This document shows, in pieces, positions 8,378 through 15,743 of a DNA stretch of 64,000 nt. The position numbers were made by a program, and so were the translations under genes. How positions within the stretch are numbered: position 1 is the stretch's first letter; every line of letters begins with the position of its first letter. Source of the stretch: Dankookia rubra (GTDB taxonomy: Bacteria > Pseudomonadota > Alphaproteobacteria > Acetobacterales > Acetobacteraceae); contig NZ_SMSJ01000015.1 of NCBI RefSeq assembly GCF_004355005.1, positions 1 to 64,000 of the forward strand. Direction: 5' to 3'. The notes under the pieces are model-generated. The model saw only the letters and a list, made by a program, of their open reading frames with translations. It was not told where the DNA came from and ran no database searches.

Positions 8378-8655
8378 GCGGCTTCGCCGTCCGCCCCGGC
8401 TGCCTGGACGCCTGCCCGGCGATGGCGAGGGACGACGCCCGCCATTCGGCGGCGGACGAACCGGGCTGCCGTCAGTTCGACGTGGTGCTGCCCGAGACCG
8501 AGCGGGGCCAGGTGGTGTTCCACGAGGCCCATGGCGGCCGCGCCGGCTTCGACGCGCATCTCGGGACCGCCCACCTCGCGCGGTTCCGCGCCGGCTTCCC
8601 GGCGCCGCCCCCGCAGGAGCGCCCGGGGCGCTTCGCCGCCCTGCAGCATGGCTAG
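8374..8655 (+). CDS. Antibiotic-biosynthesis-monooxygenase-like (ABM) small protein
   Basis: The 93-residue product fits the ferredoxin-like ABM domain family (YgiN-type quinol monooxygenases and sugar-acid operon partners): HSAADEPGCRQFDVV in the first half, then VVFHEAHGGRAGFDAHLGTAHLARF. The start is a TTG overlapping the TGA of the previous gene, and its 3' end overlaps the next start by 8 bases, so it is translationally coupled on both sides. The first residues are less typical than the rest. A catabolic role is inferred from the operon only. Confidence 0.65.
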   Translation: MSGFAVRPGCLDACPAMARDDARHSAADEPGCRQFDVVLPETERGQVVFHEAHGGRAGFDAHLGTAHLARFRAGFPAPPPQERPGRFAALQHG

Positions 8656-9535
8656 CAGCATGCGCATCGGCCTCCTCAGCACCGGCATCATGGGCTGGCC
8701 CATGGCCCGCCGCCTGGCCGAGGCCGGGCATGCCGTCGGCGCCTGGAACCGGTCGCCCGGGAATGCCGCGGCGCTGGCCGGGCATGGCGTGGCCCTGGCG
8801 GCAACCCCGCTGGCGGCGGTGGCGGAGGCCGAGGTGGTCATCGGCATGCTCGGTTCCGGCCCGGTCTGCGACGCGGTGCTGCTGGCCGGCGGCGTGCTGG
8901 CGGCGATGCGCCCCGGCAGCCTGCTGGCGGTGATGAGTTCCATCCCGGCGGAAGCCGCGCGCCGCCACGCCGGACTGGCCGCGGCCCGCGGCGTCGCATC
9001 CCTGGACGCCCCGGCGTCCGGCGGCGAGCGCGGCGCGCGGGAGGGCACGCTCTCCATCATGGCCGGCGGGGCCGAGGCGGACTTCGCCCGCGCCCTGCCG
9101 GTCTTCCGCCCGCTCGGCCGCGCCACCCATGTCGGCCCCGCCGGCGCCGGGCAACTCGCAAAGCTGGCCAACCAGGTGATCGTCGCCGGCAGCATCGCCA
9201 CGGTGGCGGAAGCGCTGCTGCTGGCCGAGCGCGGCGGCGCCGACGCGGGCCGGGTGCGGGACGCGCTGCTCGGCGGCTTCGCCGAATCGACGGTGCTGCG
9301 CCAGCACGCGCTCCGCATGATCGGGCGCGACTTCGTCCCCGGCGGGCCGGCGAAGTACCAGGTGAAGGACACCGGCACCGCGCTCGGCCTCTGTGCCGCG
9401 CTGGGGCTCGACCTGCCGGTGCTGCGGCTGGTGGACCGCCTTTTCGCCGACATGGTCGCGCATGGCGACGGCGACCTCGACCACAGCGCCATTATCCAGG
9501 AACTCCGCCGCCGGAACCGATTGGCCATGGACTGA
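8648..9535 (+). CDS. NAD(P)-dependent beta-hydroxyacid dehydrogenase (3-hydroxyisobutyrate dehydrogenase-like)
   Basis: The 295-residue product has an N-terminal Rossmann fold (RIGLLSTGIMGWPMARRLAEAGH), the SSIPAEAAR and DAPASGGERGAREGTLSIMAGG substrate/hinge motifs and the catalytic lysine in GQLAKLANQ, all of the beta-hydroxyacid dehydrogenase family that includes tartronate-semialdehyde reductase. The ATG at 8648 overlaps the end of the ABM-like gene. In this operon it probably oxidises or reduces a hydroxyacid imported by the TRAP transporter; the substrate is unknown. Confidence 0.85.
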   Translation: MASSMRIGLLSTGIMGWPMARRLAEAGHAVGAWNRSPGNAAALAGHGVALAATPLAAVAEAEVVIGMLGSGPVCDAVLLAGGVLAAMRPGSLLAVMSSIPAEAARRHAGLAAARGVASLDAPASGGERGAREGTLSIMAGGAEADFARALPVFRPLGRATHVGPAGAGQLAKLANQVIVAGSIATVAEALLLAERGGADAGRVRDALLGGFAESTVLRQHALRMIGRDFVPGGPAKYQVKDTGTALGLCAALGLDLPVLRLVDRLFADMVAHGDGDLDHSAIIQELRRRNRLAMD

Positions 9536-9586
9536 CCCGGCCCGCATCCGGGCCGGCCGATAGCAACGACAAGAAGGGGAAACGAC

Positions 9587-10600
9587 ATGACGAACAGCGT
9601 CACCATCACCCGCCGGGCCGGGCTGCTCGGCCTCGCCGGCGCCGGCCTGCTGGCGGCACCAGGCGTGCTGCGGGCGCAGAACCAGGTCCGGCTCAGCCTC
9701 GGCCATGCCACCGCCCCCGGCAACCCGCGCAGCGTGGCGGCGGACCACTTCGCCGGGCTGCTGCGCGAACGCAGCAACGGCCGGATCGAGGTGCGGGTCG
9801 CCGGTTCGGCGCAGCTGGGCGACGACCTGGCCATGCTCACCGGCCTGCGCACCGGGACGCTCGACATGTCGGTGAACAGCCAGGGGCCGATTTCCTCCGT
9901 GGTGCCGGAACTGGCGGCCTATGGCCTGCCCTTCCTGTTCGGCACCTCCACCGCCGCCTTCCGCACCCTCGACGGACCGGTGAGCCAGGAGGTGGTCCGC
10001 AAGCTGGAAGGGATCGGCCTCGTCTCGCTGGGTTGGTGGGACAACGGCATCCGCCACATCACCAACCGCCGCAAGTCCATCGAGACGCCGGACGACCTGC
10101 GCGGCATGAAGATCCGCACCCCGGCGGATCCGGCGACCATCGACACCTTCCAGGCGCTGGGCGCCGCGACCCAGCAGATCAACTTCAGCGAGCTCTACGT
10201 TGCCTTGCAGCAGGGCGTGGTGGACGGCCAGGAAAACCCGCTCGCCAACATCCACACGGCCAAGCTGCACGAGGTGAACCGCTTCATCTCGCTCACCGGC
10301 CACAAGTGGGAATGCTCGCCCTTCCTCGCCTCCCGCATCGCCTGGGGCCGGCTGAACGACGCCGACAGGCGGCTGATCCGGGAGGCGGCGCAGGAGGCGA
10401 CGGCGCTGAACCGCCGGCTGATGCAGGAAGCCGATGCCAAGCTGCTGGCCGAATACCGCGCCAACCCGGCGGTCACGGTGAACCAGGCCGACCAGTCGCC
10501 GTTCCGCGCCGCCACCGCGCCGGTGCTGGACCGCTGGGAGCAGCGCCCCATCGGCGAGTTCGTCAAGCGCCTGCGGGCCGCCGCCACGGCGGCCGCCTGA
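9587..10600 (+). CDS. TRAP transporter solute-binding protein (DctP family)
   Basis: The 337-residue product is a periplasmic DctP-type binding protein: an export signal with TRRAGLLGLAGAGLL and a cleavage region after VLRAQ, then LSLGHATAPGNPRSVAADHF and the conserved MKIRTPADPATIDTFQALGA region with the ligand-binding arginine (about residue 171), and QQGVVDGQENPLANI. An AAGAAGGGGAAACGAC ribosome-binding stretch precedes the ATG. It feeds the DctQ/DctM membrane subunits encoded next, which look damaged. The ligand is probably a carboxylate. Confidence 0.9.
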   Translation: MTNSVTITRRAGLLGLAGAGLLAAPGVLRAQNQVRLSLGHATAPGNPRSVAADHFAGLLRERSNGRIEVRVAGSAQLGDDLAMLTGLRTGTLDMSVNSQGPISSVVPELAAYGLPFLFGTSTAAFRTLDGPVSQEVVRKLEGIGLVSLGWWDNGIRHITNRRKSIETPDDLRGMKIRTPADPATIDTFQALGAATQQINFSELYVALQQGVVDGQENPLANIHTAKLHEVNRFISLTGHKWECSPFLASRIAWGRLNDADRRLIREAAQEATALNRRLMQEADAKLLAEYRANPAVTVNQADQSPFRAATAPVLDRWEQRPIGEFVKRLRAAATAAA

Positions 10601-10666
10601 GATGGCCGCACGGGCGCTGCTGGGGCGGCAGCGTTCGACCGTGCCGTCGCGCCGTGCTGCCATGCG

Positions 10667-11131
10667 GTGATGCTGCTGTTCGGCACGCTGCTGATGGCGG
10701 TGATGACGGCCAACGTCATCGCCCGCTGCCTGCTCGCCAGCGGCGGGCTGGACTGGGCGGAAGAGCTGCCGCAGCAGCTCTTCCCCTGGTTCATCATGGC
10801 CGGCGTGGCGCTGGCGGTGCAGCGCGGCGGCCATATCGCGGTGGAATGGCTGCCGGGACGCCTCGGCCGTCGCAGCCGGCAGGCCTTGCTGCTCGGCGGC
10901 CTGCTGGTGGTCCTCGCCGATGGCGTGCTGGCGCAGCAGGCGCTGGCGGTGGCCGGGATCGTCGCGGTGGAGCTCAGCCCGGTGATGCGGCTGCCCACCT
11001 CCTACGGCTACTGGGCCATCGCCGGCGGCTGCGTGCTGCTGGCGGCCTCCAGCGTCTCGGTCGCCCTGCGCGTCGCCCTGCTGGGGCCGGAGGCGATGCC
11101 GCAGCCGATGCCCGAGGAGCAACCGGCATGA
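10667..11131 (+). CDS. TRAP transporter small membrane subunit (DctQ), 5' end doubtful
   Basis: The 154-residue frame from the GTG at 10667 has four hydrophobic segments and the DctQ features WAEELPQQLFPWFIMAGVALAVQRGGHIAVEW. Homology continues upstream in the same frame (FDRAVAPCCHAV) to a stop shared with dctP, while an ATG at 10602 is in another frame (MAARALLG). A one-base indel near 10622-10630 would join them, so the natural start is probably 10602 with a frame break. It overlaps the DctM start by 4 bases (ATGA). Confidence 0.7.
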   Translation: MMLLFGTLLMAVMTANVIARCLLASGGLDWAEELPQQLFPWFIMAGVALAVQRGGHIAVEWLPGRLGRRSRQALLLGGLLVVLADGVLAQQALAVAGIVAVELSPVMRLPTSYGYWAIAGGCVLLAASSVSVALRVALLGPEAMPQPMPEEQPA

Positions 11132-12388
11132 GCCTCGTCCTCGTGCTCGCCTTCTGCCTGCTCGCCTTCGCCGCGGTGCCGGTGGCGCATGCGCTGGTCA
11201 TCGCCTCCGGCCTGGCGCTGCTCTGGGACGGCGGGCCGCCGCTGATGCTGGTGGCGCAGCAGATGTTCCAGCAGACCCAGTCCTTCCCCATGCTCGCGCT
11301 GCCCTTCTTCATCCTCGCCGGCACGCTCATCATGGAAGGCAAGCCGGGCGAGGAGCCGCTGCGCTTCACCAGCGAGCTGATGCAGCGGCTGCGCGGCGGC
11401 GCGCTGTCCACCACCGTGGTGGGTTCGTGGTGTTCGGCGGGGCCAGCGGCTCGGCAGTGGCGAATGCCTCTGCGCTGGGTTCGGTGCTGATCCCCTGGCA
11501 GCGGCGGCAGGGCTTCCCCGCCGGGCTCTGCGCGGCGAACAACGCGACCGCGGCGGTGATCGACATCCTCATCCCGCCCTCGATCCCGATGATCCTCTAC
11601 GCCGTGGTCAGCAATGTCTCGATCGGCGACCTGTTCATGGCAGGCGTGGTGCCAGGGTTGCTGATGGCCGCCGGCTTCATGGCGGTGTGCTGGTGGGAAG
11701 CGCGGCGGCTGCACGTCGAGGGCCGCGCGGAGCCCTTCGGCCTGCGACGCACGCTGCGGCTGGGCTTCTACGCCCTGCCGGCGCTGGTCCTGCCCGTACT
11801 CATCCTGATCGCACCGCGCTTCGGCTTCGCCACGCCGACCGAGATCGCGGTCATGGCGGTGCTCTACGCGCTCGTCGCCTCGATCCTGCTCTACCGCGAC
11901 ATGTCCTGGGCGCGGTTCCGCAAGGCCATGGTGGATGCCGGCATCGCCACCGGCATCGTCATGCTCGTCATCATGGGCAGCGCGGCGGCCAGCTGGATCC
12001 TCACCTACGACCAGGTGCCGCAGCGCTTCGCCGCCTGGGTGGCCGAAACGCTGCAACACCCCTGGCTCATCATCCTGGCGATGAACGTCATCATGCTGGT
12101 CATCGGCGGACCGCTGGACCTGGCGCCGGCCATCCTGCTGCTGGCACCGATCTTCGTGCCGCTGGCCCAGCAGATCGGGCTGGACCCGCTGCAACTCGGC
12201 CTGATGATGATCCTAAACCTTGGATCGGGCTCTACACCCCGCCGGTCGGCACCACGCTGTTCATCTCCTCCGCCATCGCCGGCTCCGGCATGAGCGACAC
12301 GGTGGAGGCGCTGTGGCCCTTCTTCTGGGTAGCCATCGCCCTGCTGGCGGCCATCAGCTACATCCCGGCGCTGACCCTGAGGTTCTGA
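11128..12388 (+). pseudogene. TRAP transporter large membrane subunit (DctM), two frame breaks
   Basis: The large 12-helix permease subunit is encoded in three frames. The first (from ATG 11128) covers VLVLAFCLLAFAAVPVAHAL to about LRGGALSTTVVGS and is lost near 11425; the second runs VVFGGASGSAVANASAL to GLMMILNLG; the third restores IGLYTPPVGTTLFISSAIAG to the stop at 12388 after a missing base near 12222. All conserved blocks are present, so only indels separate it from a normal gene of about 420 residues. Either the transporter is dead or these are sequencing errors; the dctQ start shows the same problem. Confidence 0.75.
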
Positions 12389-12681
12389 CTGCCTGGCGGG
12401 CGGTTCGTGCTTGCCGGCGGACGGTGCCGCGGCGCGGCGCCGGCATCAGCCCGGTCCTTGCACCAGCCGCAGGCGCTCGCCTGGCTGCCGGTGCCGGGAC
12501 GGCATCCTGGTGGCGGCCGGTCTCCGCCTGATCACCGGTTGCGTTTATGATCGGAAGGTTTTGCCGGGCAGCGGCGCGGACCTGGGCAGTGCTGGTGACC
12601 GGCCGGGTGCCGGTGCGAAGGCGACGGCCCGTCCCGCCAGACGCGGCCGGGGCCAGATCGGCCGGCACTCGTTGCTGCCGA

Positions 12682-13035
12682 TCACCGAGAGCCCGGCGGC
12701 GGTGGCACCGCCCCGCTTCTCTCGACCCGATCGCGGTAGAGCGCGGCGCGGGCCAGCAGCATGAGCGCGACGGGCGTGGTGACGACCATGAACACCGCGA
12801 TCAGGATCTCATGCAGGACGAAGCGCGTCTGCAGCAGCGAGAAGAACAGCATCGAGGCCGCCAGTACACTGCCGATCCCGAGCGTGGTGCCGAGGGTGGG
12901 CGCATGGACGCGTTCGTAGAAGCCCGGTAGTCGCAGCAGGCCGAAGGAGCCGACGAGCGCGAGCCCGGCGCCCAGCAGCAGCAGCAGGGCCACGACCAGT
13001 GCCGCCCAGACGGGCAGGTCGGCCGCATGGGTCAT
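12682..13035 (-). CDS. mrpG: Na+/H+ antiporter subunit G (MnhG/MrpG)
   Basis: The 117-residue product has three hydrophobic segments and the MnhG/PhaG signature GSFGLLRLPGFYERVHAPTLGTTLG. It is the last subunit of the Mrp complex, a multi-subunit cation/proton antiporter of the inner membrane. Its start overlaps the mrpF stop by 4 bases (ATGA). The C-terminal PPPPGSR tail is unlikely to be functional. It closes the operon that begins with ptsN. Confidence 0.9.
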   Translation of the reverse strand: MTHAADLPVWAALVVALLLLLGAGLALVGSFGLLRLPGFYERVHAPTLGTTLGIGSVLAASMLFFSLLQTRFVLHEILIAVFMVVTTPVALMLLARAALYRDRVERSGAVPPPPGSR

Positions 13036-13313
13036 TCGATCACCTCACCGCGCATGAGGAACTTCGCGAGCGCCACCATCGCGACGAAGCCGAGCAGCGT
13101 GATGAGCAGCGCCGCCTCGAAGTAGTGTGAACTGCCGGTGCGGATGCCGAAGACCAGCAGCAGCATCGCCGCGTTGACGTTGAGCGTGTCGAGCGCCAGC
13201 ACGCGGTCCTGCGCCCGCGGCCCGAGCAGCAGGCGGACCACGGCGCAGCCCATCGCCGCCAGCAGCAGCAACTGCGCCAGCAGGACGGCCCAGGCGAGCA
13301 GCGCGACGCTCAT
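13032..13313 (-). CDS. mrpF: Na+/H+ antiporter subunit F (MnhF/MrpF)
   Basis: The 93-residue product has three membrane helices and the MrpF signature VRLLLGPRAQDRVLALDTLNV. The ATG at 13313 was chosen because it overlaps the mrpE stop (4-base ATGA overlap), as elsewhere in this operon; a longer open frame upstream overlaps mrpE and is spurious. Confidence 0.9.
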   Translation of the reverse strand: MSVALLAWAVLLAQLLLLAAMGCAVVRLLLGPRAQDRVLALDTLNVNAAMLLLVFGIRTGSSHYFEAALLITLLGFVAMVALAKFLMRGEVIE

Positions 13314-13801
13314 TCGAAGATCTCCATCAGGCGCCGTTCCCATCTCTCCTTGACGATGCGCACCCACTCCGCTTCGTCGATCAGGTCGAGGACATGCAGC
13401 AGCATGGTGCCTTCGGTGGAATCGTATTCCACCCAGACCGTGCCGGGCGTCGCAGTGAGGATGCAGGCCAGCGCCGCCAGACCCTGGGGCGAGCGCATGT
13501 CGAGCGGGATGTGGACGAAGCCGGGCCGCCGCGTCCCTGCGACCGACCGGCCGAGGATGATCCGCACCACCGCGACGTTCGAGCGCACCACTTCTGCCAG
13601 TACGTCGCGCAGGAGGCCGGGCAGCACGGCCAGGCGGCGCAGCCGCAGGCGGGGCGGCGCCAGCGAGGCCAGCGCCCAGGAGCCGGCGAGCGCGATGGCG
13701 CCGCCGAGCAGGACGGCGCCGGGCGAGGCGCTCCCGGCCAGCACCAGCCAGGACAGCAGCAGCCCGAGCGCGATCAGCGGATGCGGCAGGATGCGCCTCA
13801 T
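13310..13801 (-). CDS. mrpE: Na+/H+ antiporter subunit E (MnhE/MrpE)
   Basis: The 163-residue product has an N-terminal hydrophobic pair of helices, then the MrpE domain with VVRSNVAVVRIIL, GFVHIPLDMRSPQGLAALACILTATPGT. This subunit stabilises the Mrp complex. The ATG at 13801 overlaps the mrpD stop by 4 bases, marking translational coupling. Confidence 0.9.
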   Translation of the reverse strand: MRRILPHPLIALGLLLSWLVLAGSASPGAVLLGGAIALAGSWALASLAPPRLRLRRLAVLPGLLRDVLAEVVRSNVAVVRIILGRSVAGTRRPGFVHIPLDMRSPQGLAALACILTATPGTVWVEYDSTEGTMLLHVLDLIDEAEWVRIVKERWERRLMEIFE

Positions 13802-15402
13802 CTCGGGCCTGCCGCCGCCGGCAGCACCGCGCGCAGGTAGCCGGCCGGATCGTGCAGCGCCTGCGCCGCCGCGGCGGCATAGTCGAAGGCCGGGCCGGCG
13901 GCCATCGTCAGCAGGGCGCAGAGCGCAAGCAGCAGCGCCACGGGCAGGAACTCCACCACGCTGACGCGGACCGGGATCACGGACGGGGAAATCCAGAAGG
14001 CATCCATGCCGGCGCGCACCATGGCCACCACCGTCGTGAGCCCCGAAAGGATCAGCGCAGCCGTCACCACCCAGGCCATCGCCGGCGGCGGGCCGCCGCC
14101 CGGCGCCAGCAGCGGCGACAGCATGGCAAACTTGGCCAGGAAGCCGGAGAAGGGTGGCAGGCCGGCCAGCAGCAGCGCGCAGGCCAGGAAGGAGACGCCG
14201 AGGGTCGCCACCGCCGCGGGGATCGGCACGCCGACCGCATCCCGCTCCCCGGGCTCGCCATCCTCCTGGTCTTCGCCGGTGCCGAAGGCTTCGCGCGTCA
14301 CGGCCAGCACGTCGGCGCCGATGTCGCGGCCGCGCTCGACGAGCTCGATCAGCAGGAAGAAGGCGCCGATCGCCAGCACCGAGCCGGCGAGGTAGAGCAG
14401 CGCGCCGGCGGTGACCTCTGCCCTCCCCAGGCCGATCGCCGTCAGCAGCGTCCCGGAGGAGACGAGCACGCTCGCCCCGGCCAGGCGCGCGAGGTTCTGG
14501 CTCGCCATCACCGCGACCGAGCCGAAGCCGAGCGTCAGCAGGCCGCCGAGGGTGAGCCAGGTGCCGCCGAATCCCGCGGAACCGCCCGCGCCGTCGCCGA
14601 ACAGCAGCAGCCAGACGCGCAACACCGCGTAGATGCCGACCTTGCTGAGGATGGAGAGGATCGCCGCCGCCGGGGCGCTGGCTGCGGCATAGGTGCCCGG
14701 CAGCCAGAAGCCGAGCGGCCACATCGCGGCCTTGACCAGGAAGGCAATGCCGAGCACGGCAAGCCCGGCCTCCAGCAGCGCCCGGTCCGCGGCCGCGACG
14801 CCGCGCAGCCGGATGGCCAAGTCGGCCATGTTGAGCGTTCCGGCGATGCCATAGACGACGCTGACGCCGACCAGGAAGAGCAGCGACGCCACGAGGTTGA
14901 TGACGATGTAGTGCAGCCCGGCCCGGACCCGCGCGGTGCCGGAGCCGTGCAGCGCCATGCCGTAGGATGCCGCGAGCATCACCTCGAAGAAGACGAAGAG
15001 GTTGAACAGGTCGCCGGTCAGGAAGGCGCCGTTCAGCCCCATGAGCTGGAACTGGAACAGCGGGTGGAACTGCACGCTCGCGCGGTGCCAGCGGGCCAGC
15101 GAGAAGACGAAGGCGGCGAAGCCGAGGACGGAGGTCAGCGCCACCATCATCGCCGAGAGCCGGTCCAGCGCCAGCACGATGCCGAAGGAGGCCGGCCAGT
15201 CGCCGAGCCGGTAGACCCGCACCTCCGGCGCATCCGCCAGGACCAGCAGGGCGGCCGAGAGTGCCAGCAGCGCGATCGTCGAGGCGAGGCCAAGCCCGGC
15301 GGCCAGCCCGCGCCAGCGGTTGCCCGCAAGGATCATCACGGCGCCCGCCAGCATCGGCACGACGATCGGGGCGATCACCAGGTGGTCGGTCCAGCCGGTC
15401 AC
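13798..15402 (-). CDS. mrpD: Na+/H+ antiporter subunit D (MnhD/MrpD)
   Basis: The 534-residue product is a NuoM/NuoN-like proton-translocating membrane protein with about 14 helices. It has the Proton_antipo_M core with the conserved KAAMWPLGFWLPGTYAAA lysine motif and FFEVMLAASYG glutamate (TM5). The insertion GTGEDQEDGEPGERDAVG is a hydrophilic loop. Part of the Mrp antiporter, it pairs with MrpA. It overlaps mrpC by 4 bases. Confidence 0.92.
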   Translation of the reverse strand: MTGWTDHLVIAPIVVPMLAGAVMILAGNRWRGLAAGLGLASTIALLALSAALLVLADAPEVRVYRLGDWPASFGIVLALDRLSAMMVALTSVLGFAAFVFSLARWHRASVQFHPLFQFQLMGLNGAFLTGDLFNLFVFFEVMLAASYGMALHGSGTARVRAGLHYIVINLVASLLFLVGVSVVYGIAGTLNMADLAIRLRGVAAADRALLEAGLAVLGIAFLVKAAMWPLGFWLPGTYAAASAPAAAILSILSKVGIYAVLRVWLLLFGDGAGGSAGFGGTWLTLGGLLTLGFGSVAVMASQNLARLAGASVLVSSGTLLTAIGLGRAEVTAGALLYLAGSVLAIGAFFLLIELVERGRDIGADVLAVTREAFGTGEDQEDGEPGERDAVGVPIPAAVATLGVSFLACALLLAGLPPFSGFLAKFAMLSPLLAPGGGPPPAMAWVVTAALILSGLTTVVAMVRAGMDAFWISPSVIPVRVSVVEFLPVALLLALCALLTMAAGPAFDYAAAAAQALHDPAGYLRAVLPAAAGPR

Positions 15403-15743
15403 CGCTCCCGCTCCCGCCCGTCGACGTGGTCGGTCCCGGTCAGCCCGCGCGCCGCGAGCAGCACGACCAGCAGCAGCGCCGTGGTGGCGAAGCCGATGAC
15501 GATCGCGGTCAGCACCAGCGCCTGTGGCACCGGGTCGGCGTAGCGGGCCAGGCTCCCCACCTCGCCGGGCTGCAGGATGGCCTCGGCGCCGGTGCGCAGC
15601 CCACCGGTCGAGAAGATGAAGAGGTTCACCGCGTAGGACAGAAGCGCCAGGCCGATGATGACCTGGAAGGTGCGCGCCCGCAGCAGCAGCCAGACGCCGG
15701 AGCCCGCCAGCAGGCCGATCGCCAGGGAGACGACAAGCTGCAT
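15399..15743 (-). CDS. mrpC: Na+/H+ antiporter subunit C (MnhC/MrpC)
   Basis: The 114-residue product is NuoK-like, with three helices and motifs GLLAGSGVWLLLRARTFQ, GLALLSYAVNLFIF and DPVPQALVLTAIVIGFATTA, which define the MnhC family. The ATG at 15743 shares one base with the mrpAB stop. The tail after VLLAARG is hydrophilic. Confidence 0.92.
   Translation of the reverse strand: MQLVVSLAIGLLAGSGVWLLLRARTFQVIIGLALLSYAVNLFIFSTGGLRTGAEAILQPGEVGSLARYADPVPQALVLTAIVIGFATTALLLVVLLAARGLTGTDHVDGRERER

Noticed and set aside
6956-11122. Minus-strand open frame of about 1388 codons opposite the TRAP operon
   Set aside because: It covers five recognisable plus-strand genes and shows no domain; third-position GC bias explains its openness.
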